Shown: piece by piece, positions 43,773 through 53,482 of the stretch
Layout of the letters: each line of letters opens with the position of its first letter
Numbering within the stretch: the stretch's first letter is position 1
Source: Candidatus Solibacter sp.
GTDB lineage: Bacteria > Acidobacteriota > Terriglobia > Bryobacterales > Bryobacteraceae
Length of the DNA: 64,000 nucleotides
Direction: 5' to 3'
NCBI GenBank assembly: GCA_013822245.1
Contig: PNKE01000033.1
Span: forward strand, 62,001 to 126,000
Notes under the pieces: generated by a model
Seen by the model: the letters and a program-made list of their open reading frames with translations, nothing else
Databases searched by the model: none
What the model was told of the DNA's origin: nothing
Program-made: the position numbers and the translations under genes

Positions 43773-44819
43773 TTACCGCGGAGGGACCTTGGCCACGTAG
43801 ACCTGCGGGTGGCCGGTCCTGTCGCTGGCGAATGCGATCATGCGTTCGCCGCGAGACCAGCTCGGATGCGGGTGCGTGTACTGCGGGCCGTAGACCGTAT
43901 CTGTCCCGGCTTCCATCCAACTCAAGTTCGCGCCCAGCGCGGTGCGCGCGGCGGCGAAATCCTCGGGCATCGCATAGCGCGACGTCTTCCATTGCGAACC
44001 GCCATTGGAGGCTTCGGGACGGCAGACTCCGCGGATGGCGGCGGTGGAGACGTCGATGATCTGGATGCCGCGATCCGGATGATTGGTGTCGAACAGAACC
44101 TCGGTACCGGCGCGGTTGGGGGCGATGTGCCAGCAGTTGTGACTGGCGAGCGTGCGGATGTGGCGGGTTGTCCAATCCATCACGCACAGGCTGTGGGGCC
44201 AGACGGTGAAGACCAGATTCCCGGTCGATCCGAGGAATGTCTCATGCACCACGAACTCGCCGTTGCCGTGCTCGTAGAGGCATTCGAGGCCCGATCCATC
44301 GCGCCTTACGCGGTGCATGCGGGGCGCGGGGTCGGCGGCGAATTCGATCCATTCAGGTTCGAGGGGATGAAACTGCGGGTGGATGATGGTGCGCGGAAAA
44401 CGGATGATGTTCACGCCGCCGCCGTCCATCCTGACCACCGCCAGGGCGTGGCCGTCAGCGTCCTTGAACGCGGCGGTGGCGTAATCGCCATCCGGGCTCA
44501 GGGATGGTTCGCCGAACTGGGCGCCGTCGACGCCGCCGATGCGGCGCTCGCGCAGGGTTTCGGGAGAGACCGCATAGAGCGTGCCGCCGCGGGTGAAGAC
44601 GATTTCGGAGCGGCGCTCGTCGAAGGCAGCCGAGAACGGATGGACCGGTTCGCCGCGGGTCAACTGCCGCAGTGACCGGCCGTTGATTGTGATTTCGAAC
44701 AACTGCGCCGCTCCGGTGCGGAAGGACGTGAAGAACAGCTTTTCGTCGCCGGGCAGGAAGGAGCTTTGCAGGAAATAGCTTGGATGGTTGATGGACGGAT
44801 GATCGGTGAGTTGCTGCAT
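43773..44819 (-). CDS. Oligogalacturonate lyase-like beta-propeller protein
   Basis: A 348-residue cytoplasmic protein built of WD40-like (PD40/TolB-type) blades, e.g. GDEKLFFTSFRTGAAQLFEI and GNLVFTVWPHSLCVMDW. The start HPSINHPSYFLQSSFLPGDEKL and HPQFHPLEPEW resemble oligogalacturonate lyase (Pectate_lyase22), where His residues bind the metal for beta-elimination. The ending HPHPSWSRGERMIAFASDRTGHPQVY is a further family-like blade. No secretion signal. It starts one base into the stop of the MetE-like gene (TGATG), so they are coupled. Confidence 0.8.
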   Translation of the reverse strand: MQQLTDHPSINHPSYFLQSSFLPGDEKLFFTSFRTGAAQLFEITINGRSLRQLTRGEPVHPFSAAFDERRSEIVFTRGGTLYAVSPETLRERRIGGVDGAQFGEPSLSPDGDYATAAFKDADGHALAVVRMDGGGVNIIRFPRTIIHPQFHPLEPEWIEFAADPAPRMHRVRRDGSGLECLYEHGNGEFVVHETFLGSTGNLVFTVWPHSLCVMDWTTRHIRTLASHNCWHIAPNRAGTEVLFDTNHPDRGIQIIDVSTAAIRGVCRPEASNGGSQWKTSRYAMPEDFAAARTALGANLSWMEAGTDTVYGPQYTHPHPSWSRGERMIAFASDRTGHPQVYVAKVPPR

Positions 44820-45811
44820 CAGCGGCCCTCGTGGAGATCGCGGCCCTTGACGAGCGCGGCCATCTTGCGGTCGGCGACCGAGCGTTTGAGCATCCAGAAT
44901 CCGCAGTCGGGGTGGACCCAGCCGAGGCGGCCGGCGCCGAGGGTGGTTTGGATGCGTTCGATGCGGCGGGCGACTTCATCGGGCGTTTCGACGTGATTCA
45001 CTTTGACATCGATGACGCCGAGGCCGAGCGTGATGCGCGGGTCGATGTCCTTGAGCGCTTCGAGATCGCCGGCGGGGCGGTGGGCGAGTTCGAGCACGAG
45101 GTGATCGGTCCGCAGGCTGTTGAGGAAGCCGGTGAGCATGCGCCATTCGCCTTTCTGGATGGTCTGGCCGCCGTAGTTGCCGAAGCAGAGATGGACGGCC
45201 TTTTCGCCTTCGAAGGCGTCGAGCAGGCGGTTGATGGATTCGGCGGCCAGCGGGCCGTCGCCGGGGTTGCCGGGGATGTTGGCCTCGTCCACTTGCAGGC
45301 AATCGCAGGGCAGGCCGCGGACCTGGGCGGCGAGGACATCGGCGATCGCGAGGGTGAGACCGGCAAAGCTGCCATAGTGCTTGTCGAGAAGCGTTCGGGC
45401 GAGCATGTAGGGGCTGGTGACGGTGAATTTGAACGGTCCGCCGGCGACGGCCGCCGCACGTCGGCAGTCGGCGAGCAGGTTCAGGCCACCTTCACCCAGA
45501 GGGCCTTCGACGGCCGCCGCGGCTTTGCCGCGGAAACGCATCTGCGAGAGTGCGGCGAAGGCTTCGTGGCCGCTGCGGCCGAGGACGGTTCTCATGCCCG
45601 ACATTGGCCGGACGAAGTAGTCGATCATGCCGTTGGTGTCGGGGTGGTTGACGTCGAAGCGGTAGAACTCGCCATCGACTGGCATGTCGATGCCCAGTTG
45701 GCGCTGCAAGGCGAACACCATGCGCGTGGCGTCGATCAGCGCCTGCTCGCTTGGCAGCGCGGCCAGCCAGCCGGGGACGGGATAGGAACCGACTGTGGTT
45801 GTGCGGATCAT
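44819..45811 (-). CDS. MetE C-terminal-like (cobalamin-independent methionine synthase type) protein
   Basis: A 330-residue single-domain barrel like the C-terminal half of MetE. It has TTTVGSYPVPGW at the start, HPDTNGMIDY, and a zinc site: His and Cys in AVHLCFGNYGG and Cys in GWVHPDCGFW; CLQVDEANIPGNPG carries an acidic residue. Short MetE-like proteins transfer methyl groups from varied donors or act on other substrates. I chose the ATG at 45811; the frame stays open for 119 more codons upstream. Coupled to the propeller gene after it. Confidence 0.87.
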   Translation of the reverse strand: MIRTTTVGSYPVPGWLAALPSEQALIDATRMVFALQRQLGIDMPVDGEFYRFDVNHPDTNGMIDYFVRPMSGMRTVLGRSGHEAFAALSQMRFRGKAAAAVEGPLGEGGLNLLADCRRAAAVAGGPFKFTVTSPYMLARTLLDKHYGSFAGLTLAIADVLAAQVRGLPCDCLQVDEANIPGNPGDGPLAAESINRLLDAFEGEKAVHLCFGNYGGQTIQKGEWRMLTGFLNSLRTDHLVLELAHRPAGDLEALKDIDPRITLGLGVIDVKVNHVETPDEVARRIERIQTTLGAGRLGWVHPDCGFWMLKRSVADRKMAALVKGRDLHEGR

Positions 45812-46328
45812 GTGGAACCTCGTGGGGATGCTGTTGAAAGGCTGCGCGGCGTGGCGCCCAGACGCTTCGCGCGCTCGTTCTGACATGATGACACCGGCGA
45901 GCGCGGCGGTCAAACGCCGCCCATGCGGGAGCGACTCGACGGGAGTGGCCGGGAGCTTATCGGCGGGCTTCCGGACGACGTCCACAGCGAACTCCTCACA
46001 GCCTGACGCCGTGGTCCGGGCATTGCCGCGCAACTGGCTGATGTAGAGCGACAGACGCTCCCAGCGGCGCAGCCACGTCGTTTTAGCGCGGATCCACAGC
46101 TCGCCGCATTGCGCCGGCCGCAGAGAATCGCTGCCCGTGCCCGCCGCCGCCAGAATCAGGAACATCATCGCCAGACGTGTCAGCCGGCGCCGTTGTCGAG
46201 CCGCGCGTCCGGCATTGAATCGGGCAAGTCACCAGATTCCGCGCTTGGAAGTCCGGCGGCTGGGAAGGCGGACATCCGTCCGGCTGTGTGCGGTAGTAGG
46301 ATGGCTGAGTCAGCCGAAAGGACACGCC
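45812..46328. other. Intergenic region between divergent MetE-like and isomerase genes
   Basis: It holds no clear gene. The MetE-like frame is open upstream to an ATG at 46168; its first codons read MMFLILAAAGTGSDS, like a signal peptide, then 100 charged residues of no known family. A remnant or an unusual N-terminal extension cannot be excluded. A perfect 13-base palindrome, GGCTGAGTCAGCC (46303-46315), sits just before the isomerase ribosome-binding site (GAAAGG). Confidence 0.5.
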
Positions 46329-47180
46329 ATGAACAGAAGAGAATTCTGCGCCGCCTCGTTTGCCCCGGCCCTCGCCTCGCAGGCGGCTCCGCTGCCGTTG
46401 AAGAAGGGGCTGGTTTACGGGATGCTGCCCAAGTCCGCATCCGTCGCCGAGAAGTTTCGAATGGCCAAGGAATGCGGCTTCCCTGAAGTCGAGTGCTACA
46501 CGACGCCGGACCAGGCCGAAGCCGCCGAGATCAAGCAGGCCGCGGCGGCGGCAGGGGTCCGCATCCATTCGGTGATGAACCAGGCGCACTGGAAGTTCCC
46601 GTTGTCGTCGGCCGACCCGGCGGTCGTCGCCGAGTCGATGAAGGGCCTGGAAACCAGCATCCGCAACGCGCACTTCTGGGGGGCGGAGACGGTGCTGCTT
46701 GTCCCGGCAGTGGTGAATCCGGAGACGCGTTACCAGGACGCCTGGACGCGCTCACAGGCGCAGGTCCGCAGGATCCTGCCGCTGGCCGCCGAACTCAAAG
46801 TGATCATCGCAATGGAAAATGTCGGCAACAAGTTCCTGCTCAGCCCGCTGGAATTCGCACGCTACGTCGACGAATTCAAAAGCCCGTGGGTGCGCGCCTA
46901 CTTCGACGTGGGCAACAACCTGGCCGTGATGTACCCGCAGGACTGGATACTCACACTCGGCAAGCGCATCGTCAAGCTGCATTTCAAGGAGTCGTCCATC
47001 AAGCGCGTGCCGGGGCAGCAGCTCAAACTCGGCGAAGGCGACATCGACTGGAAGGCGGTGGCCACAGCCATCCGGACAATCGGCTACACGGGCTCGGCCA
47101 CGCTTGAAATGGGCGGCGGAGACGAGGCCCATCTGAAGGACCTCAGCGCCCGCGTCGACAAGATCCTGGCGATGGCCTGA
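46329..47180 (+). CDS. Tat-targeted sugar phosphate isomerase/epimerase (hydroxypyruvate isomerase-like)
   Basis: A 283-residue AP-endonuclease-2-fold TIM barrel. The N-terminus MNRREFCAASFAPALASQA is a twin-arginine signal, so it is probably exported. Metal-binding acid and His blocks are HSVMNQAHWKFP, WGAETVLLVPAVVNPE, AMENVGNKFLL, YFDVGNNLAV and KLHFKESSI. Length and layout fit the Xyl isomerase-like barrel family common in Acidobacteriota and Planctomycetes. A close paralogue lies at 58570-59457, with the same VLLVPAVVN and YQDAWTRSQ phrases. Start ATG has GAAAGG upstream. Confidence 0.92.
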   Translation: MNRREFCAASFAPALASQAAPLPLKKGLVYGMLPKSASVAEKFRMAKECGFPEVECYTTPDQAEAAEIKQAAAAAGVRIHSVMNQAHWKFPLSSADPAVVAESMKGLETSIRNAHFWGAETVLLVPAVVNPETRYQDAWTRSQAQVRRILPLAAELKVIIAMENVGNKFLLSPLEFARYVDEFKSPWVRAYFDVGNNLAVMYPQDWILTLGKRIVKLHFKESSIKRVPGQQLKLGEGDIDWKAVATAIRTIGYTGSATLEMGGGDEAHLKDLSARVDKILAMA

Positions 47181-47182
47181 GC

Positions 47183-48391
47183 CTACTGGCTCATGCCGCG
47201 CGCCGTGACGGCCCAGCAGGTCTCCACCTGCCGGCCGCGTACGCCAAACATCCGGCCGTAGAGATTGACCGTCGGGTCGCAGTGCGGAATCACGAACTCC
47301 AGCCGGTCGCCCAATGCTACCGCCCTGGAGGCCTTCGAGAGATTGAGGCGGCCGTGCTCGTCGCCGCCCCAGGCGAACCCGATGCCCTCGATGCCCTTGG
47401 CGATGGGCATGAACGGCTTGTCGGTCGAGAATGCCTTCAACCCGCCGTCGACCACGGCTTCGGCGTCTGACGGTTTGCTCACCACCGTCGTCAGCACGGT
47501 GAGCGAATGGCGGAAATCATTGAAGACTTCGCCCTCCTGCCCGCCGATGCGGGCATAGTCGATGTCCATGAAGATGTAGCTGCCGGGCTGCAATTCGGTG
47601 ATGCCGGCGATGTCGGAGTCGATGTTGTAGGTGCCAGTGGAGCCGCCGGTGAGCAGCGGGCAGGCGATGCCGGCGGCCTCGATCATCTTCTTCGTGTCCA
47701 CAGCCGTGGTCATCACGTTGCGCGACAACTCGCGCCGCGCTTCGAAACCATTGCGGTGCGAGGCGTGGCCGGCGTAGGCCTGCAGGCCGGCGAGTTTCAG
47801 GCCTTTCAGCGTGTCGATCTCCATCGCCAGAGCCGCGGCCGGGGCGCCGGTTTTGATGCCGGTGCGGTTGCCGACATAGAGGTCGATGGCCACGTTGAGC
47901 TTCAGTTTCGCGGCCCGCGCGGCTTCGTCCAACTCGGCGGCGTTGCGCGGGTTGTCCACGCAGAAAGTCGTTTCCGGCTTCAACCGCGCCAGCGCCACGG
48001 CGCGTTCGATCTTATGCTGGCCGATCACGGCCGTGGTGACCAGCAGCCCGCCGATGCCGCCTTTGGCGAACGCTTCGGCCTCGCTCAACTTCGCCGCGCA
48101 CACTCCCACGGCGCCCGCCGCAATCAAGAGTTTCGCGATCTCCGGGCACTTATGAGTCTTGCCGTGCGGTCTCAGCGCCAGGCGCTTCTGTTTGCAGTGC
48201 GCCGCCATCCTGGCGATGTTCCAGCCGAGCGCGTCCAGGTCCACCAGCAGCGCCGGCGTGGGCAGGTCGTCCACCGAGAGGCGGCCCTTGAAGCCGCCCG
48301 TGTCGAGCATCCGTTCCACTTCCTTCCACGGCCTCCGCGTACCGGCCATCATCAGCGCGGGCGCGAGTCCGAACAGGGTTCTTCTGAGCAT
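47183..48391 (-). CDS. D-threonine aldolase/D-serine dehydratase-like PLP enzyme
   Basis: About 402 residues, fold-type III PLP enzyme of the DSD1/D-threonine aldolase kind. The N-terminal barrel has VDDLPTPALLVDLDALGWNI and the PLP Lys in ALRPHGKTHKCPEIA. YAGHASHRNG and GGSTGTYN follow. The C-terminal metal site is EFVIPHCDPTVNLYG, with His and Cys as in D-serine dehydratases. The ATG at 48391 gives a signal-like MLRRTLFGLAPALMMAG; the frame is open to 48454, so the start is uncertain. It converges with the isomerase and diverges from the sulfatase. Confidence 0.87.
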   Translation of the reverse strand: MLRRTLFGLAPALMMAGTRRPWKEVERMLDTGGFKGRLSVDDLPTPALLVDLDALGWNIARMAAHCKQKRLALRPHGKTHKCPEIAKLLIAAGAVGVCAAKLSEAEAFAKGGIGGLLVTTAVIGQHKIERAVALARLKPETTFCVDNPRNAAELDEAARAAKLKLNVAIDLYVGNRTGIKTGAPAAALAMEIDTLKGLKLAGLQAYAGHASHRNGFEARRELSRNVMTTAVDTKKMIEAAGIACPLLTGGSTGTYNIDSDIAGITELQPGSYIFMDIDYARIGGQEGEVFNDFRHSLTVLTTVVSKPSDAEAVVDGGLKAFSTDKPFMPIAKGIEGIGFAWGGDEHGRLNLSKASRAVALGDRLEFVIPHCDPTVNLYGRMFGVRGRQVETCWAVTARGMSQ

Positions 48392-48466
48392 GATTGGGTC
48401 GATGATAGCACCCTGCATACTGTCCGCCCCGGCGCGGCGCCGCGATAGAATCAAGAGCGCATCGCC

Positions 48467-49846
48467 ATGTCTACCCTCACCACCCGCAGACAGTTCCTCG
48501 GCGCGGCCTCGCTCGCTCTGCCGTCCATCGCCGCGGCCGAGCCGTCATCGGCCCGTCCCAACTTCGTCATCATCTTTCTCGACGATGCCGGCTATGCCGA
48601 TTTCCACCCGTTCGCCCGGCCGCCCTATCCCACGCCTAACGTCGCCAGGCTCGCCGCCGAGGGCTGCCGATTCACGAATTTCTATGTCCCGCAGGCGGTC
48701 TGTTCAGCGTCCCGGTCGGCCCTGCTCAGCGGTTGCTTCCCCGAACGAACCAAGGTCTTCGGCGCCCATGGGCCGCGCCAGCGCGGGCTCGATCCCAAAT
48801 ACGCCACGCTTGGCAACGTCATGCAATCTGCCGGCTACCAGACCGCCGTGTTCGGTAAATGGCATATCGGCGACCAGGACGACACGCGGCCCCACGTCCG
48901 CGGCTTCAACGAATCCGCCGGCCTGATGTATTCGAACGACATGTGGGAGTTCCATCCCGAAAACCCCAAGGCCTACAGCAAGTATCCGCTCCAGTATTGG
49001 AACGGCGGCAAGGTGACCATCGAGCGCGTCACGCCCGACCATCAGCAGCACCTCACCAACTGGTACACCACCCGCGCCGTCGACTTCATCCGCCGCAACA
49101 GGTCCAACCCCTTCCTGCTCTACGTGCCCCATTCGATGCCGCACGTGCCGCTGTTCAGCGGTCCGGCGTTCAAAGGCCGCTCGGGCAAGGGGCTGTTCGC
49201 CGACGTGATGATGGAGATCGATTCGTCGGTCGGCCGGATCATGGGCGCCCTGCGGCAGGCGGGCGTGGACCGCAACACGATGGTCCTGTTCACATCCGAC
49301 AACGGACCCTGGCACTCCTACGGCAACCACGCCGGCAAGACTCCATTCCGCGAGGCCAAGGGCACCAGTTTCGATGGCGGCACGCGCAGCCCGTGCATCG
49401 TGCGGTACCCAGGGCGGATCCAGCCGGGCACGGTTTCCAGCCGCGCATGGTCGACGCTGGATGTCCTGCCCACCATCGCCGGTCTGGCCGGGGCGTCATT
49501 GCCGGCGAACCCGGTCGACGGACGCAACGTCTGGGACCTTGTCTGCGGCAAGCCGGGCGCCGTGAACCCGCACGAATACTACCCCTTCACCATCAACTCA
49601 AACTTCGAGGGCATCCTGTCCGGCGATGGCCGCTGGAAACTCCATGTCCCCCACGGCTACCGTGTGCTGGTCACTCCCGGCCGGGACGGTTCCGCGGGCA
49701 AGTTCGGGCGCAGGGAGATAGGCCTGAGCCTATTTGATATGGAGAATGATCCGGCTGAAACAACCAACGTCATCGCGAAATACCCCGAAGTCGCCGCGCG
49801 CCTTCAAGCCATCGCCGAACGCCACCGCCGCGAGTTCTTCAACTGA
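48467..49846 (+). CDS. Tat-targeted sulfatase
   Basis: A 459-residue exported sulfatase (alkaline phosphatase superfamily). The signal TTRRQFLGAASLALPSIAAA has a twin-arginine motif. The formylglycine site is VCSASRSALLSG, of the Cys type (CxAxR), so it needs a formylglycine-generating enzyme not in the window. Metal ligands lie in IIFLDDAGYADF and FTSDNGPWHSYG, and GKWHIGDQDD holds the catalytic His. It most likely removes sulfate from a polysaccharide or glycan. Confidence 0.95.
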   Translation: MSTLTTRRQFLGAASLALPSIAAAEPSSARPNFVIIFLDDAGYADFHPFARPPYPTPNVARLAAEGCRFTNFYVPQAVCSASRSALLSGCFPERTKVFGAHGPRQRGLDPKYATLGNVMQSAGYQTAVFGKWHIGDQDDTRPHVRGFNESAGLMYSNDMWEFHPENPKAYSKYPLQYWNGGKVTIERVTPDHQQHLTNWYTTRAVDFIRRNRSNPFLLYVPHSMPHVPLFSGPAFKGRSGKGLFADVMMEIDSSVGRIMGALRQAGVDRNTMVLFTSDNGPWHSYGNHAGKTPFREAKGTSFDGGTRSPCIVRYPGRIQPGTVSSRAWSTLDVLPTIAGLAGASLPANPVDGRNVWDLVCGKPGAVNPHEYYPFTINSNFEGILSGDGRWKLHVPHGYRVLVTPGRDGSAGKFGRREIGLSLFDMENDPAETTNVIAKYPEVAARLQAIAERHRREFFN

Positions 49847-50434
49847 GGGCGCAGAGCCTCAGTCCCGGTAGTGGGCGCGGCTGGGCGAGGGCTGTTACGC
49901 GCCGCTGGCAGCGCGGAACGGGGTTGAGATCCGCAAACGATGTGCCCGCCGGCCGGCCGAATACCAGGCGAACCGGCCGCAGAGGCTCGGCTCGCTGATG
50001 CCCGCCAAACTCGAAAAAGAGGAAGTGTAGTGGAGACTCGCCTGCCTCGGCGTTGCAGGCAAAGGCTTTACACGTCAAACCGCGGAAGTCGGGATGACAG
50101 GCGCGTGGTGGATGTCCCGCTTGTCCGCGTTGCGCGCGCCGCCGCAACCGTTTGGGCGGAAACCTGCACGGCGCGATAGCTTCGTTGGCCGCCGTCGTGG
50201 GTGAACAGCATCAGCTTCCACCTGCCGGAGCGTTTCGAACCAGGCCCGGAAGGCGGTGCAGACTTCGCGGCAGCCTGGACTGATTCTGAAAGACTTTGGC
50301 TACCTGCCGGCTTCACAGTGACGCACTCCGGTTCAGCTTCGCCACCCTCGACCCGCGCCTCTCATCACAAAGACCCGCCCAGTCATGGACGGCCAGACCG
50401 CGCCTCGCGGATCGCCGGCGGCCTGGTTCGCGGG
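49847..50434. other. 588-base gene-poor region
   Basis: Between the sulfatase and the convergent fucokinase gene I see no credible gene. Open frames on both strands are short and rich in Arg, Ala and Pro. A minus-strand frame (50068-50316) contains RWKLMLFTHDGGQRSYRAVQVS, protein-like but unmatched. No clear terminator hairpin with a T-run is visible. Confidence 0.5.
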
Positions 50435-53422
50435 TCACAGTTCCGAGCGTTTGATGCGCAGGCCGTCGCGGGCGATCTGCCAGTCGGTGGCGTTCATGGC
50501 GGAGCGGAGTTCGGCGGCCGCCTGCTCGGAGCGGGCAAGGAAGATCATGAAGCCGCCGCCGCCGGCGCCGGCGAGTTTGGCGCCGCGGATGAGGGGGCGG
50601 GCGCGGTCGAGAAGGGCCTCGACGGGGGCGTTGGTGGTGTGGGGGTCCATGCGCTGGTTGAGTTCCCAGTGGCGGTTCATGAGAGCGCCGAGGGTATCCC
50701 ACTCGCCGTCTTGCATGGCGTGGGCCATTTCGAGAGCCAGCGTTTTGATGCTGTGGAGGACCTGGACGGTGTGGGTTTCGCGGGCGAGGTAGCTGCCGAC
50801 CACCTGTTGGAGGAGGTTGCGGGCGACGCGGCGGATTCCGGTATAGGCGAGAACGACGAGGCGTTCGAGTTCGGCTTCGCGTTCGAGGCTCCAGTTGAGG
50901 GGCTGGTAGCGGAGTTTCTGGGCGGGTCCGGGTGCGGTGCTGAGGAGTTTGATGCCGGGGAAGATGCCGCCGGCCTGGTCCTGCCAGCCGCCGCCGGTGC
51001 CCATCATCTGTTCGAGGTCGAGGACGAGGTCGCTGACCTGCTGGGTGGAGAGGCGGCGGCCGAACATTTCCAGGACAGCGCGGACGACGGCGGCGGCGAG
51101 GATGGAACTGGAGCCGAGGCCGGAGCCGACGGGCAGATCAGCGGAAGTGGAGATTTCGATGCCGCCGCCGAGGCGGTCGAGCAGAGAGGGCAGGGGCTGG
51201 CCGGGGTGGAAGAGGCCGGTGAGGCGGAGGGCGCATTTGGAGATGGCGAAGGGGTCGCCGGCGGAGGCGGAGTGGAGTTCGCCGGTGGATGTCGAGTATT
51301 CGATGGATTCGCCGGTGTCTTCGGAGCGGAGGCGGATGAGGGGCGCATCGAGGAGGCGGGCGCGGCAGCGGATGTGGTAGGCGCCGTTGAGGGCGACGGC
51401 GGAGTTCAGCACGGTGCCGCCCCAGTCGAGGCAGAAGGGAGGGGTATCGCTCCAGCCGCCGCCGAAGTCGATGCGGGCGGGTGCGGAGACCTCGACGGAC
51501 GAGAGGGAGAAGCGATGGGCGGGCGAGGGGCGGGAACGGCCGGCGAGAGCGGAGACGGCGGTGGAGACGAGGGCAAAGGCGTGGTTTTTCAGTTCCGAGG
51601 CGCGGGCGTCGAGTCCGGCCTGGGCGTAGAACAGGGAAGCCTGGTAGGCGAGGCTGGCGGCGGAGGAGGGATCGGAGGATTCGAGGTTGGAGGCGTGTTG
51701 TTCGATGAGGGAAGCGGCGGAGGTGAGGGCGGCGAGGCCGGGGGCGTGGGCGAGGACGGGACGGAGGTCGCCGCCGGAGAGGGCGAGTCCGGCGACGGTG
51801 GCGCGCCAGCGGAGGCGGTTACGGAGGTCGCGGCGGACGGATTCGGCCTGGGCGTCGGCCCATTGGGCGCTGCTGGCGAGGGAGTGGCGGGGCGCGGCGC
51901 GCCAGGAATCGGCGAGGCTGCCGCGGGATTCGCCCATGAGCCAGCGGGCAAAGTTCCAGGCGGCAGGGGGATCGGCGACGGGGAACAGTTGGGCGTTCCA
52001 GAGGCAGCGATCGGATTCGGGCAGGCCGGGCCAGGCGTCCAAGGGGGAGATGCCGAGCAGGTCAAGATGGGCGAGCAAGGGGCGGCCGAACCAGAGGGCG
52101 CCATCGGAGGCGATGGCCTTGGGATCGTCCTCGACGCCGTAGACGCGGATGACGGCGCCGGCGGGGAGGTGGCAGGCGGCGGTATCGATCTGGTGGGCGA
52201 CGGTGTTTTCGGGCAGATCGACGGGGCCGGGGATGGCGGAGAGTCCGTGGGCGACGGCGTTGCGGGCGATGCGGACGGCGCCTTCGAGGCAGCATTCCAT
52301 GACGAGGGCGCCGGGACCGATTTCGCCGCCGCCGAGGACGCTATCGAGGATGACGCCGTTCGAGACGACGTTGGCGGGGGCCTCGGAGCCGAGGCGGGCG
52401 TGGGATGAATAGAGTTGCGAGAGGTCGGACTCCTCGGTCATGACCTGGCGGAACAAGTGGGTGGTGCCGATATGGGAGAACTCGCCTTCGAGGGAGTCGC
52501 AGTGAAACCCGGCGGGCGAGAGGACGGCGGCGAGGGAGTGGAACTGGCTGGGGGCGGAGGGGGAGGGTTGCCACTGGCGGGTGAGGGCGCCGGTGAAGTG
52601 GGTATAGAGGTCGAGGGGTTGGTTTGGCGGGAGGCCGGCGAGGGCGATGGAGGAGAGTTGGGCGGAGGTATCGGGGTCGAAGCGGAGGATGCCGGTATCG
52701 ACGGCGACGGCGCCGCCGGGGCGGACGCCGCCGGCGGCTTCGACTTCGGCGAGGCTGGGTTTCTGGAGAAATGAGTAGACGACGCCGTTTTCGCCGGTGA
52801 CATAGACGCCGTGCTGGGAGCCGACGTCGGGGCGTTGCCAGAGGGCGACGCCGGAGACGCCGGGGCGGCTCCAGTCGAGGCCATCGGCATCAAAGACAAG
52901 CAGGACGTCGCCGGAGCCGATGGCGAGACCGGCGGCCATGCGTTCGCACCAGAGAGAAGAGAGGGCGAGGGTTTCGTCGAAGACGGTGGAAACGCCGCCG
53001 CCGGGAGCGCGGACGGGGAGGGCGCTGAAGAGTTTGCCGGCGGCGGAGAACTGGGGCAGGCGGCGGGAGTCGCCGCCGGAGTGGATCATGAGGACGCGAT
53101 TGGATTGCCACCAGGCGGCCAGTGGCGGGTTTTCCGGATTTGGAAAGAGGGATTCGGCGAGGGCGCGGAGGGCGTTGAGGGTGGCGCCGCCGCTTCCGGG
53201 GCGGGAGGAATCGGGGTCGGGGACGACGATGAAGGAGGTTGCGGAGGGGAGGCTCTGTGTGCGGCGGCGGCCGTCGATCTGGCGGGAGTAGAGATCGGCC
53301 TGGCGGCGGGAACTGGCGGTGATGAGGACGGCAGACCACCAGTGGCGGTGTCCGGCGAGGGCATCGGCGTAGGCGGCGTGAGCGCGGGTGGTGACGGTGG
53401 ATAAAGACTGGCTGATGCCCAT
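50435..53422 (-). CDS. fkp: Bifunctional L-fucokinase/fucose-1-phosphate guanylyltransferase (FKP-like)
   Basis: A 995-residue enzyme that salvages L-fucose to GDP-fucose. The N-terminal guanylyltransferase part has SGGATLNALRAL, HSGGDSRRLPQFSAAGKLF and VLLVFDADGLDW (about residues 75-190). A left-handed beta-helix-like middle follows. The C-terminal GHMP kinase has APARIDFGGGWSDTPPFC, the Ser-rich ATP loop LPVGSGLGSSSILAAA and GAKLAGAGGGGFMIF. Bacteroides FKP is about 950 residues, so the length fits. It is last in a minus-strand set after MacA- and LolD-like genes, 60 bases on. Confidence 0.93.
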   Translation of the reverse strand: MGISQSLSTVTTRAHAAYADALAGHRHWWSAVLITASSRRQADLYSRQIDGRRRTQSLPSATSFIVVPDPDSSRPGSGGATLNALRALAESLFPNPENPPLAAWWQSNRVLMIHSGGDSRRLPQFSAAGKLFSALPVRAPGGGVSTVFDETLALSSLWCERMAAGLAIGSGDVLLVFDADGLDWSRPGVSGVALWQRPDVGSQHGVYVTGENGVVYSFLQKPSLAEVEAAGGVRPGGAVAVDTGILRFDPDTSAQLSSIALAGLPPNQPLDLYTHFTGALTRQWQPSPSAPSQFHSLAAVLSPAGFHCDSLEGEFSHIGTTHLFRQVMTEESDLSQLYSSHARLGSEAPANVVSNGVILDSVLGGGEIGPGALVMECCLEGAVRIARNAVAHGLSAIPGPVDLPENTVAHQIDTAACHLPAGAVIRVYGVEDDPKAIASDGALWFGRPLLAHLDLLGISPLDAWPGLPESDRCLWNAQLFPVADPPAAWNFARWLMGESRGSLADSWRAAPRHSLASSAQWADAQAESVRRDLRNRLRWRATVAGLALSGGDLRPVLAHAPGLAALTSAASLIEQHASNLESSDPSSAASLAYQASLFYAQAGLDARASELKNHAFALVSTAVSALAGRSRPSPAHRFSLSSVEVSAPARIDFGGGWSDTPPFCLDWGGTVLNSAVALNGAYHIRCRARLLDAPLIRLRSEDTGESIEYSTSTGELHSASAGDPFAISKCALRLTGLFHPGQPLPSLLDRLGGGIEISTSADLPVGSGLGSSSILAAAVVRAVLEMFGRRLSTQQVSDLVLDLEQMMGTGGGWQDQAGGIFPGIKLLSTAPGPAQKLRYQPLNWSLEREAELERLVVLAYTGIRRVARNLLQQVVGSYLARETHTVQVLHSIKTLALEMAHAMQDGEWDTLGALMNRHWELNQRMDPHTTNAPVEALLDRARPLIRGAKLAGAGGGGFMIFLARSEQAAAELRSAMNATDWQIARDGLRIKRSEL

Positions 53423-53482
53423 GGAAACGCGGGTCCAGGGGCAGTTTATCAGAGGCTATGGGGAGGATTCAGCCGCGGCGGT

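Noticed and set aside
50201-52408. A 735-codon open frame on the plus strand
   Set aside because: It lies opposite the fucokinase gene, is a Gly/Glu/Ala-rich shadow of GC-rich codons and has no family motif.
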